In this document: positions 22,255 through 31,625 of the stretch, piece after piece
Numbering within the stretch: the stretch's first letter is position 1
Layout: every line of letters starts with the position of its first letter
NCBI GenBank assembly: GCA_947650365.1
Contig: OX393549.1
Span: forward strand, 38,583,098 to 38,647,097
Reading direction: 5' to 3'
DNA: 64,000 nucleotides
Source: Chamaelirium japonicum
Lineage: Eukaryota; Streptophyta; Magnoliopsida; Liliales; Melanthiaceae
Translations under genes and position numbers: made by a program
Notes under the pieces: model-generated
The model's input: only the letters and a program-made list of their open reading frames with translations
Told to the model about the DNA's origin: nothing
Databases searched by the model: none

Positions 22255-22850
22255 GCATAGCCTCGGCGCTTGCGCTTAACAAGCCCAGGGAGATGGCCTT
22301 GGCACTCACCGACAAAAGTCCTAGGTGCTTCGCACTGCTTCGGCACTCGCGCAGCAAAGTCTGAGGTGCTTGCGCATCGCCTCAGTGCTCGTGCTCAACG
22401 AGCCCAGGGAAATGGCCCTGATGCTTGTCGACAAAAGGTTGGGGTACCTCGCACCACCTCGGCACTCGCGCAACAAAGTCCAGGATGCTTCACACTGCCT
22501 CGGTACTCGTGTGGCAAAGTCTGGGGTGCTTCACACCACCTCAATACTTGTGCGGCAAAGTTCAAGGTGCTTAGCACCGCCTCGGCGCTCGCACGACAAA
22601 AATTCGGGGTGCTTCACACCGCCTCAGTACTCACGTGGTAAATGTTCGAGTTACTTCGCACCACCTAGGTGCTTGCATAGCAAAGTCCGGGGTACTTCGC
22701 ATCACGTCGGCACTCGGGCGGCAAAGTCCGAGGTGCTCGCACAGTAAAAGTCCAAGGTGTTTGCGCACCGCCTCGGCGCTCACACTCAACGAGCCCAGGG
22801 AAAACGGCCTTGACGCTCGCTGACAAAATCCAAGCATGGTATTCGTAGGA
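22255..22850. repeat. Array D: ~48-50-bp tandem units
   Basis: About a dozen short units of the form GCTTCGCACTGCCTCGGCAC, TCGCGCAGCAAAGTC, GAGGT. The AAAGTC(C/T)GAGG word of arrays B and C persists. The ORFs across it (for example 22270-22747) are translations of the repeat. Confidence 0.85.
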
Positions 22851-22919
22851 GCAGGAGATATCCCAGCCTCCCCCAGAGCTCACGTAATCCGAGAGTCGCT
22901 GCCTGGTCGCAACGGTGTG

Positions 22920-22968
22920 AACCTTAACCGACCCCCCAACCCCCGAGGGGGGTATGCACCCTTAATCG

Positions 22969-23003
<35 letters not shown>

Positions 23004-23402
23004 GGGTGTGCAACCAGCAACCGACCCCCCCTCTTGGTGGTGTGCTCCCATGATCGACCCCCCCGCCCCTCTCCCCCTCTCTCTCTTGGGGATGTGCACT
23101 CTTGACCGACCCCCCCCCCGACCAATCCTCCTGATTGAATGTTTGCGCACTCAGAGCCTCCCCCCCCCCCCCTTTCTCCCCTATGCATTGCAGCCACCCC
23201 CTACTCCCCTGTGCACTCAACCGACCCCCCTTGCTCCCCTGTGCATGGCAGCCACCCCCCCTTGTGCACTCAACCGACCCCCCTTGCTCCCCTGTGCACT
23301 GATGCCGCCCCCCTGCTCCCTTGTGCACTCATCCAACCCCCCTTTGCTCCATTGTGCATTATAGCCGCCCCCTCCTACCGACCCTCTCTCCTCCCGAACC
23401 CG

Positions 23403-23437
<35 letters not shown>

Positions 23438-23780
23438 GTAGTTTCCACTTGCGCCGACCGCCGGGGGTCCCAAAAGCCCGACCCCCCTGCACCCAACCCC
23501 CTCTCCTACCGACCCCCCCCGATGGTTTCCGCTTGCGCCAGCCGCCAGCCGCCGGTGGTCCCCAACGCCCAACCCCCTCCTCCCGACCCCCCTACACCCG
23601 ACCGCCTGCTCCCGACCCCCCTGCACCCGATCCCTTTGCTCCTGACCTCCCCTCCCAACCCCCCTGCCCAACCCCCACCTCCTCTGCTGGCGTCGATCGC
23701 CTATCTGTGCGATCCACCACCCACCTACGCGATCCTCCGCCTGCGCAACTGCCCACCGGCGCTTGCACCATAGCATCCCA
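22920..23780. repeat. C-rich low-complexity block with long poly-C runs
   Basis: Imperfect ~30-40-bp units of the type CCCCCTTGCTCCCCTGTGCA, CTCAACCGA, plus near-pure C runs at 22974-23000 and 23401-23435. The + strand is C-rich and the - strand G-rich, so G-quadruplex or i-motif forming. Proline-rich and glycine-rich ORFs over it are artefacts. Confidence 0.85.
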
Positions 23781-23824
23781 GCCAGCTAGGTTTGCACCAG
23801 GCTGGCTAGGAAGGGGTATGGGTA

Positions 23825-24850
23825 CAGAATCCGCTAACGTCGGGACAGTGGGTCGGTAGACACACCCATCCGACTTTTGGATGTGGGTCATCGGGAGCAA
23901 CGGTCGGCCTCGAACAACGGGTCGGTAGACGCGCACTCGACTGGCCCTTGGCAGGGGGTCGGCGGGAGCAACAGTCAGCCCCGGATAGCGGGTCAGTAGA
24001 CACGCACCCGGTCGGCCCGTGAAAGGGAGTTGGCGGGCGTAACGGTCAGCCCCGGACAGCGGGTCGATAGACACGCACTCGGTCGGTCCTCCACAGAGGG
24101 TCAGCGGGAGCAACGATCGGCCCCAGACAATGGGTCGACAGACGCGCACCCAGCCGACCCTTGGTAGGGGGTTAGTGGGCACAACGGTCTGCCTCGGACA
24201 TCAGGTCGATAGAAAGCACCCGCTGGCCCTCGACAGGGAGTCGGCAGGTGCAACGGTAGGCCCTGCATAGTGGATTGATAGACGCGCACCCGTCGGCTCT
24301 CGGCAGGGGGTCGGTGTGTGCAATGGTCGGCCCTGGATAATAGATTGGCAGAGGCGCACCCGACCGGCCCTCGGCAGGGGGTTGGTGGGCGCAACGGTCG
24401 GCCTTGGATAATAGGTCGGCAAGCATATACCAGGCTGGCCCTCGGTAAGGGGTCAGCAGGAGCAACGATCGACCCCGGACAACGGGTTGGCAGGCGCGCA
24501 CCCAACCAGCCCTCAACAAGGGGTCGGCGAGCTTAAAGATCGGCCCCGGACAACGAGTCGGTAGACAGGAACCTGGGCGGCCCTCGGTAGGGAGTCCGCG
24601 AGTGCAACGGTCGGTCCCGGGCAATGGGTCGACAGACGTGCACTCGATTGGTCCTTGACAGGGGGTCAACGGGCGCAACGGTCGGCCCCGAACAACGGAT
24701 TGGTAGACGCGCACCAGGTCGGCACTCGGTAGGAGGTCGGCAGGCGCAACGGTCGACCCTGGACAAAAGTTTGGTAGACACGCACCCGTCCGGCCCTCGA
24801 TAGGGGGTCAGCGGGTGCAACGATCAGCCCTAGACAGCGAGCCAGCAGAC
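23825..24850. repeat. Array E: about fourteen ~71-bp tandem units
   Basis: Unit approximately AACGGTCGGCCCCGGACAAC, GGGTCGGTAGACGCGCACCC, GGTCGGCCCTCGGCAGGGGG, TCGGCGGGCGC. Very CpG-rich with many TG/CA transitions, consistent with decay under methylation. It ends 70 bp before the 3' LTR polypurine tract. Confidence 0.9.
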
Positions 24851-24903
24851 GAACTGGTTTTACACCATAGAATTCAACCAGCTAGGTTAGCTCTTGCCTA
24901 GCT

Positions 24904-24919
24904 GGGAGGTGGTAAGGGG
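24904..24919 (+). other. Polypurine tract
   Basis: GGGAGGTGGTAAGGGG directly before the 3' LTR start TGCTAAATC, as needed for plus-strand priming. Confidence 0.75.
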
Positions 24920-25623
24920 TGCTAAATCTGGCTAACGCCCAATAATGGGACCCGCAGCTCTGCCTAGGACCCATGAAGATGATAGTGAGACCCACAGCCC
25001 TGCTTGGGGCCTACAGGAATAACAATGGGACCTGCATCCCTGCTTGGGACCCACGAAGATGACAGTAGGAACTATAGCTCTGGTTGGGGCCCACACATAT
25101 TATTTGGGGTCTAGTAAATCCCCTCGGATATTTACCAAAACCCATGATATTTCTGAACCTCTATATATGGAGACTCGATAAATATTCCAGACCATAAATC
25201 ATTATTCTAAATCCCACTTTCTATTTTCTAGAGCTCCCAAAGCCTTCTGGTTTTCAGACTCCAGCCAAGCCTTCTCCACCCTCTGTTCACCTGTGTAAGC
25301 ACTTCTCGGCCTATCGAGAGTGGCTTAACTTCTTTTAGAGATAGTAGATTCAAAGGTTGCGTCTTACCGTATGGAGACGTAGTATTCGGTCGAATTTTAT
25401 CACTACATCCTGTGACAACTCGATCTTCTTCTCTTTCTGAAGGTCGTGTAACTGGAAACTGAATATATGCAACTCTCTCTCTCTCTCTTTCTACTCTACA
25501 GTGTTAGCGTGACAGCTCAGCATGTGATAACTCAGTGCTCTACAGTGCACCACATCCCTGAAGATCTACCCTTCTATCGACTATTGAAGGGGGACCATAT
25601 GATGGCCATTATCCTCCCTCACA
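24920..25623 (+). repeat. 3' LTR of the large retrotransposon
   Basis: 704 bp, starting TGCTAAATCTGGC and ending CTCCCTCACA. It aligns along its length with 17288-17973 (same GGGACCC repeats, TATATATGG box, TCTCGGCCTATCGAGAGTGG word) but with many substitutions, so the insertion is old. Confidence 0.88.
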
Positions 25624-25670
25624 ATGCCAAGATAAACGAGGTGAGGTGAGGTGAGTGAGGTGTCTAAGGC

Positions 25671-25832
25671 CTGTCACGCCCTAGAAATCTGAAGACCGAT
25701 CCCTGGGGTGTGAGGTGGGAAAAATAGAGTTTTGGATCTGGTCAATTATGCTGTCACGCCCCAGAAATATAAAGATCAATCCCTAGGGTGTGAGGTGGGA
25801 TAAAGAGGGTTTTGGGTCTGGTCAGTTATCTA
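25671..25832. repeat. Tandem duplication, ~81-bp unit
   Basis: Two copies of CTGTCACGCCC(T/C)AGAAAT ... GGGTGTGAGGTGGGA ... TTTTGG(A/G)TCTGGTCA. TGTCACGCCCC is a frequent LTR start in plant Ty3/gypsy elements, so this may be a decayed LTR edge. Confidence 0.8.
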
Positions 25833-26110
25833 TACCAATTAGGGTTCTCACAGAGCTTTTATTGCGCTCACACATGGAAAGAAAGAAGAGGGAGAAACAA
25901 GAGAGAATATTTTAAACTTGATTTTTATAAAAACATTTTAATTAAAAAGCAGAGAAAGTGAGATTTGTCAACTGAGAGAAGACCAAGTTCGACCATCAAA
26001 AGAGCTAACATCTTAGTATGTGTGACCTCTCTGTGTCACTACATGCTGACAAAAGTCCCTTTAAGGGAACACGAGCCTCAAGCCTCCGACGGCGAGCCAA
26101 GTAGCCTCGC

Positions 26111-26480
26111 CACTACAAAAAAGACATATTTTGCCGCCGAAATCTTTTATTACCGTTAGTAATAATATACTTTTTACCGACGGTAATAATAACATCCGTC
26201 GGTATAATAACTTTGAATTTTTAATTATTTTTTCTATTTTAATTACCGATAGGAAATAAAGTCCGTCGGCATAATATATATACCGATGAATAATATTAAT
26301 TCCATTGACAAAAGATATATATTATCGACAGTAATAAATATACATGTCGGTATTATATATTATTATATATAATAATATTTGATATTAGTTTTACCGACAG
26401 ATATGTAATATCCATCGATATTAAATATATATTTACCGATGGAACTTTAAGGTCCATCGGTAAAAACCCTGCGATATTTA
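26111..26480 (+). mobile_element. CACTA (En/Spm-type) transposon end
   Basis: Begins CACTACAAAAAAGACATATT, the hallmark terminus of plant CACTA elements. It is followed by many short direct and inverted copies of TACCGACGG/CCGTCGGTA within about 340 bp, typical subterminal repeats. I found no matching TTTTTTGTAGTG end downstream, so the element is truncated or its other end lies outside the recognisable sequence. Confidence 0.75.
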
Positions 26481-26924
26481 AATAAGAAAACCAATCCCCT
26501 TTTTTGTTATCTCGATCTCGAATTGAGCCTCCGGCCTCCCCTTCCCTGCCCTCCAGCGTGCCTTCGACCGGTGCACCTCCGGCCTCCCCTCCCCTCCCGC
26601 GGACCTCCGGTACCAGCTGCTCCTCCTCTGGTGACTCCTCTTCCTCCGGTTGAGACATCCTCCTCCTTCGGTGAGTTCTCCTCTCCTTCTCCTCCTCCTC
26701 CCCCCTCTCTAATTTGTTCCAATTTGCACCCTAAAGTTTGAAATGTTAGCAAAATACCCCTTTTGTCAACTATTTTGTTCCAAATCGCACCCTAAAGTTT
26801 GACATGTTAGCACAATACTTCTTTTGTCAATTACTTAATTTCTAATTTGAACATTTTTATCTAGGGCTGATTTTCGGATGGATCGGATCGGAATAGACGT
26901 GTTTGGAAAATTTCCAAAAATTTT

Positions 26925-27650
26925 GGAATCTCAAATGGTATTCTGATTCTAATTCTGAAATTTCGGAATTTCAAAATCCAATTCCGATTCAGAATTATCA
27001 AAAAAATTTGAAATGTTACATTTTGGAAAATTAGGTTTAGGGTTTATGTTAGGTTTAGATTTAGGGTTTCAGAATCCCAAATGGTATTCTGATTCCGATT
27101 CCGAAATTTTGGAATTTCAAAATCCAATTCCGATTTGGAATTATCAGAATTTTTCAGAATTTTTCAAAAATTAGGTTTAGGGTTTAGGTTAGGCTTAGGT
27201 TTGGGGTTTCAAATCCCAAAATGTATTATGAATCTGATTCCAAAATTTTGGAATTTCAAAATCCAATTCCGATTCGGAATTATCAGAATGTTACAATTTC
27301 AGATATTTAGTTTAGGTTTAGGTTTTGGGTTTAGGTTAGGTTTAGGTTTAGGGTTTCAGAATCCCAAATGGTATTCTGATTCCGATTCCGAAATTTTAAA
27401 ATTTCAAAATCCAATTCCGATTCAAAATTATTGGAATTTTTTGGAATGTTACATTTTCGAAAATAAGGTTTAGGGTTTAGGTTAGATTTTGTTTAGGGTT
27501 ACGGAATCCCAAATGATATTCTAATTCCGATTCCGAAATTTTGGAATTTCAAAATCCAATTCCGATTCGGAATTATCAAAATTTTTTGGAATGTTACATT
27601 TTTGGAAATTAGGTTTAGGGTTTAGGTTAGGTTTAGGTTTAGGGTTTTGG
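26925..27650. repeat. ~145-bp tandem array with telomere-like words
   Basis: Five units beginning near 26928, 27072, 27210, 27359 and 27504 with CCCAAATGGTATTCTGATTC, then TTTTGGAATTTCAAAATCCA and TAGGTTTAGGGTTTAGGTTA. The last part is a degenerate plant telomere motif (TTTAGGG). ORFs such as 27135-27473 are repeat translations. Confidence 0.9.
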
Positions 27651-27719
27651 TTATGTTAAATACAGTTTACTTAGAATATATATATGTTTCAGATTTAGAA
27701 ATATTCTAATTAAAGTCTT

Positions 27720-28950
27720 TTGTTTAGATGTCAGGAGATCGTGTCGGACGATACGTTACCACTATTGGCAAGAGCTGAGGTGGTGGAGGCTCCAAGCTCT
27801 AGTTCCGATGGTAGATTCTTCCTCTACGAGGATGGCGTCGATGAAGCTGCTACAGAGTCAGGTAGTGTAACATCCACCCCAAACACACAAGATTTGTCCG
27901 CTTTACCCGTGCCCGTACGAGGACTTCCCAGGGGGTCACCCATCCTGGTACTACTATCGCTCAAGCACGCTTAACTTCGGAGTTCTTACGAAATCCATAG
28001 CGGCACACGGTTTTAAAACGCGTCTTCTATGTTTGGGAGGGAAAATTATATAAGCAGCTCAGGATCTCCTTCTCTTCAGGCGATGTGGGGCTAACTCGTG
28101 GCCTTGTACACCTCACCTCATCTCATCCATCTTGGCATCCCAGCCTCAGGAGTCTTGGCTCTTGGCTATTGGCCTATTGGATCTTGGTCGTCATAATCCA
28201 CCCCCTTTAGGGCTACACGTCCTCGTGTAGGGTTAGACTCCCCCCATAGCGAGGAGAACCGGCTCTGATACCATTTTGTAACATCCGTCCCAAACACACA
28301 AGATTTTATCCGCTTTGCCCGTGCCCGTACAAGGACTTCCCAGGGGGTCACCCATCTTGGTACTACTCTCGCTCGAGCACGCTTAACTACGGAGTTCTTA
28401 CGAAATTTGTAGTGGCGCACGGTTTTAAAACGCGTCTTCTATGTTTGGGAGGGAAAATTATATAAGCAGCTCAGGATCTCCTTCTCTAGGCGATGTGGGG
28501 CTAACTCGTGGCCTTGTACACCTCACCTCACCTCATCCATCTTGGCATCCCAGCCTCAGGAGTCTTGGCTCTTGGCTATTGGCCTATTGGATCTTGGTCA
28601 TCACAGGTAGAGCCTCAGCGCACGGCTCAATATACTAGGCCAGTCGTAGAGAGGCCACGATGCCACATATACATATTCTTTGGACATGTTAGGGCTTCTT
28701 GTCCCTACAAAGGGAAGAAAGACATGACCTGGTTCAGGAGGAACAATTGCTACATCTACTCCAACGCCCACCCTAGGAGAGCGCATACCTACTAGTGTTG
28801 TAGGGATAGGGGTATGTGCTTCACCTATAGCCGGATAGGACACATGTGAGCGATGTGTCCTTTGAAGGATATCTGCTTGACTTGTGGCATTTTAGGTCAC
28901 CTGATGAGGGATTGCCCTCAGAAGGGCGTTGGACATCCACAATAGGATAC
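27720..28950 (+). pseudogene. Decayed CCHC zinc-knuckle ORF split by a Cassandra TRIM
   Basis: Left part 27720-27865 reads through VSDDTLPLLARAEVV and GRFFLYEDGVDEAATESG. The right part from 28611 carries, in a single frame with stops, four CCHC-like knuckles: RCHIYIFFGHVRASCP, NCYIYSNAHPRRAH, MCFTYSRIGHM(stop)AMCP and ICLTCGILGHLMRDCPQ. The last is intact (C-x2-C-x4-H-x4-C); in the first three the second Cys is Tyr, one base change each. Such knuckles bind single-stranded nucleic acid, as in Gag proteins or CNBP-like proteins. It may be a retroelement gag tail or a gene carried by the CACTA element. It is not functional here. Confidence 0.6.
27866..28605 (-). mobile_element. Complete Cassandra-type TRIM carrying 5S rRNA-derived sequence in its LTRs
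   Basis: Two LTRs of 330 and 329 bp (27866-28195 and 28277-28605) flank an 81-bp interior and are bracketed by a perfect 5-bp target duplication GGTAG (27861-27865 and 28606-28610). On the element's strand the right LTR is followed by TGGTATCAGAGCC (28273-28261), the tRNA-Met primer-binding site. AAAGGGGGTGGAT (28208-28196) is the polypurine tract. Each LTR contains a segment matching the 3' part of plant 5S rRNA: AACTCCGAAGTTAAGCGTGC, GTAGTACCAGGATGGGTGAC, CTGGGAAGTCCTCGT (element strand, 27990-27915). This is the defining feature of Cassandra, which uses the RNA polymerase III promoter of 5S RNA. It has no coding capacity and depends on proteins from other elements. Confidence 0.92.
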
Positions 28951-29519
28951 TGAGTAGTCCTTCATCTATGTATATGTACTTTTGGAGTTTATGATTTTTT
29001 AGGCGTGTATGTATGTACTCAGATAAAATCCGATAGTCATGTATCATTACATCATTTATATATATATGAGACGTGTTGTGTTTTCATCATTCTTTCTGCT
29101 TCTGAAGAATTCCCTAATATCATTTAAGATCTTGTCCATTAGTCACGGTTCCTCAGGGTTTAGGATCATTACCCTAAGCAGAAACACGATTATATGCATT
29201 GGTATGTGCTCATCAATCTGTGTACCGTGTTGGTTCCGTTCGGCCACAGACATTATGCCTGGCAATGACCATGGCGGAGAAACACATGCTCTGTCATTCC
29301 AACAGCTTAACATGATAGGGTGACCAAGCCTAATCCGATCTGTGAACAATTTAGGCTCATAGGACCACCAATCCACTGAGTCTCCTACTCAGATGGACTA
29401 TTATGTAGCCACGGCTCATTTAAGTCATGTACACATAACACGTACAAAGATACGCACCATAAAGCAAAATATCAACCAATTTATTAATCAACCAAGTTTT
29501 TACAAGTTCTAGACCATAT
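28951..29519. other. Unassigned sequence
   Basis: No long ORF, repeat or RNA gene recognised. Short ORFs at 29039-29323 and 29143-29376 overlap on opposite strands and look accidental. Confidence 0.3.
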
Positions 29520-29654
29520 CTCACTCAACAAGAACTCAGTAGTTAACCGTGCTCAGGCGAGAGTAGTACTAGGATTGGTGACCCCCCTTGGGAAGTTCTC
29601 ATACAGGCACGGGCAAAGCGGACAATATCTTGTGTGTTTGGGGCAGATGTTACA
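29520..29654 (+). mobile_element. Cassandra LTR fragment
   Basis: Forward-oriented relative of the 28 kb LTRs: GAACTCAGTAGTTAACCGTG, GCGAGAGTAGTACTAGGATT, GGTGACCCCC, TTGGGAAGTTCTCAT, and the LTR end TTGTGTGTTTGGGGCAGATG-TTACA. The 5' half is missing. It resembles 5S rRNA only because Cassandra LTRs do. Confidence 0.8.
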
Positions 29655-29689
29655 ATATCTATTTTACCCCTACGCGCAACTTATAGGAA

Positions 29690-30115
29690 AATCACATGAA
29701 GAGTAACATTTTGGTAATAAAGAGTAATATTTCTTTGAATTCACATTTATTATAGCTGATACAATGATTTCATTGTAGTGACTGCAGTGACTGCCACATT
29801 AGTTTCAATGTAGCAAAGAGAAACAATATGCAATTACTACAGTTCTTTGCAGATTGTTACTCGTTGCTATAGTGAAATCATTGGAGTAGTCACTGTATCT
29901 ACTACTGCAGTGAAATCACTAGAGCAAAGAGTAATATTTTGTAAAGCATTATAGCTAAAAAGTAACATTTGCATATTGTTACTCTTTGCTATAATGATTT
30001 CATGTAGCAAAGACCAAAGAGTAACAATCTGCAAAGATCTGTAGCTAAATAGTAACATTTGTAGATTGTTATCCTTGGCTATAATGAAGAGTAACATTTG
30101 TAATTTTAGGATTAG
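29690..30115. repeat. AGAGTAACATTT-type motif cluster
   Basis: Many direct and inverted copies of AGAGTAACATTT / TTGTTACTCTTTGC mixed with GATTTCA(C/A)TGTAG and TAGTGAAATCATT. Similar clusters occur at 31960-32330 and 55840-56170. It probably belongs to a dispersed non-autonomous element family; no clean termini were found. Confidence 0.6.
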
Positions 30116-30272
30116 GAGCAGTTTTATTATTTAAAGGGAAGAAAAAGTCAACGAAGGGATTTGATGTAAATGTATCTTTTTGGGATGGCCCTGATGCAAA
30201 GCCATATTAATTTTTATCCTTTTGCCAAACCAATTTCTTGATAGGGACCTAAAACTAAGACCCCTATAAAAT

Positions 30273-31252
30273 AGGGTAAATTATTCTTTAACCCCACTGA
30301 ACTTTAGCCCAAAATCACTTAATCACCCTATAGTTAATAAACTACATTTTGCCTCCTTCAATTCAGTTTTGAGTAGATAAAATTACCAAAAGAAGAAGTT
30401 TAATAATCGACAAACGCGGTATTGTGTTGACATTTAAAAAATAGGAAGCGATTTGGAACGCAAAAATACTTGAGGAGTTAAATGATTTTAGGTTTGGTTA
30501 TTTACAGTATGGATTACTAGGGGTAGCACATTTTGAAAAAAACATCTGAACCTACCCATGGATGCAGGGACCTCTTGCCCACCACCCCCCTTCGCCCATT
30601 CCATGCAAGACACTGCCCACTTCCGTCGTTCGCATCCACCGTCGTTGGCCCCATGAAATCCATTGCCGCCGCCTCCTCTTTTCTCCTTACTTTTCCTCTT
30701 CCTTCTCCTCCCCCCCTCCTTCCTTCTCTTTCTTGTTCCTCCTCCCCACTCATTCCTCCTCCTACACTCGGTCATTACAGGCTAAGTCCCTAAACTATGC
30801 ACTCATTCATACAATGCTGAGTACATGTATATCTCATTCGGCCATCAAAGATCGAGTACTCAACAATGGCCGAATGGCTTGTAAATGCACTCGGTCTTTA
30901 ATGGCCGAATGCACAATAAAGGGAGGCGGTTTGTTGGCCAAGTGTTGGAGGAAGGAGGAGGAGGAAGAAGGGAGGAGGTGGACGCGATAGTGGCGGTGGG
31001 TTATATGGGACTTGCGGCGGTTGACGGACGATGATCTCCACGCGCATGTTGGTGGCCCAGAGGCAACGATGAGCCACGATGGCAGGCGGTGGCTTGCACC
31101 ACACATTATTGGGGGCAGCATAGTTGCAGGTTTTGCCCTTGGTAATATGCAGATTTCCATGGCAATTGTGCTATCCCTAGTAATATTTGTGTTCTAAAAG
31201 CCGAACCTATGATTTTGGGCTAAACTTCAGGGGGTAAAGTGTAAATTATCCT
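30273..31252. mobile_element. TIR element of MULE-like type with GC-rich interior
   Basis: Ends are imperfect inverted repeats of about 45 bp: AGGGTAAATTATTCTTTAAC on the left and, inverted, AGGATAATTTACACTTTACC on the right, both running into TTTAGCCCAAAATCA. The interior (30540-31110) is GC-rich with short ORFs on both strands, as seen in elements that captured gene fragments, but I recognise no captured gene. No matching target duplication is clear (CTATAAAAT left, AAAATATAT right). Confidence 0.6.
30836..30913. repeat. Inverted repeat inside the MULE-like element
   Basis: CATTCGGCCATCAAAGATCG (30836 onward) pairs with CGGTCTTTAATGGCCGAATG (ending about 30911), with a loop of about 30 bp. 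It could be a small nested palindrome. Confidence 0.65.
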
Positions 31253-31399
31253 AAAATATATTCAATGTGCTCTATATCTTATGACCGTCTATAGTATGTA
31301 GGACATGAGCTCAGAATTGGATAATGGAATCCTTATCCCATATTTAATGGAATTATTATTTTTTTTTTTTGTTGGAAGGGACCAATGGTCAATACATCA

Positions 31400-31625
31400 C
31401 CTATTAGTGTGTCAAGTATTGAAACTCGCCAAAAAAGCAAAAGAAATGTCCGGATTTTCAATAACCCCATAGGTTAAGGAGGGCTCGCCACTAAGACGGG
31501 AGGGAGGCATGCTCCTATAGAGCGGGATGAAATATGATGCAGTATTTATTCGGACCCTTGACCAAGGCCAAGGATTGCATGTCTTACCAACTGAGCTATC
31601 GTTTGGAGACGGGGACGGCATTAGC
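31400..31625 (-). mobile_element. tRNA-derived SINE-like sequence
   Basis: On the - strand GATAGCTCAGTTGGTAAGAC (31600-31581) is a near-perfect RNA polymerase III A box. GGTCCGAAT (31556-31548) about 30 nt further fits a B box. The ~150 bp that follow are unrelated to tRNA and end in a T-rich tail. That layout is a plant SINE rather than a tRNA gene; no cloverleaf closes. Target duplications were not identified. Confidence 0.6.

Larger units (their letters stand above)
17288..25623 (+). mobile_element. Ty3/gypsy (Tat-like) LTR retrotransposon, gag remnant only, array-rich
   Basis: Two similar LTRs (17288-17973 and 24920-25623) enclose an 8.3-kb element in the same orientation. A primer-binding site follows the first LTR (ATTTGGCACCGTCTGTGGGA, 17974) and a polypurine tract precedes the second (GGGAGGTGGTAAGGGG, 24904-24919). 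The interior holds a decayed gag (about 18870-19780) and then only tandem arrays (20098-24850). No protease, reverse transcriptase, RNase H or integrase motif is visible, so it is non-autonomous. The primer-binding site type, the gag and the array-bearing 3' region resemble the plant Tat/Ogre/Retand group. I could not find matching 5-bp flanks (GTGGG left, ATGCC right), so the ends may have recombined. Confidence 0.85.

Noticed and set aside
20098-22850. CRISPR-like direct repeats
   Set aside because: Repeats are adjacent without unique spacers, and the sequence is eukaryotic.
22270-24820. Long ORFs up to 196 codons on both strands (for example 23592-24182 minus)
   Set aside because: High GC arrays lack stops in several frames at once. 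The proteins are repetitive translations of the tandem units inside a retrotransposon.
27915-27990. 5S rRNA gene
   Set aside because: Only the 3' part of 5S rRNA is matched, it occurs in both LTRs of a 740-bp element with a 5-bp target duplication, and it has diverged; it is Cassandra LTR sequence.
29520-29654. Second 5S rRNA gene
   Set aside because: Same reason: the flanking sequence (CACGGGCAAAGCGGACAA, GTGTTTGGGG) is Cassandra LTR.
31540-31605. tRNA gene on the minus strand
   Set aside because: A- and B-box-like words are present but no acceptor or anticodon stem closes; it fits a SINE head.
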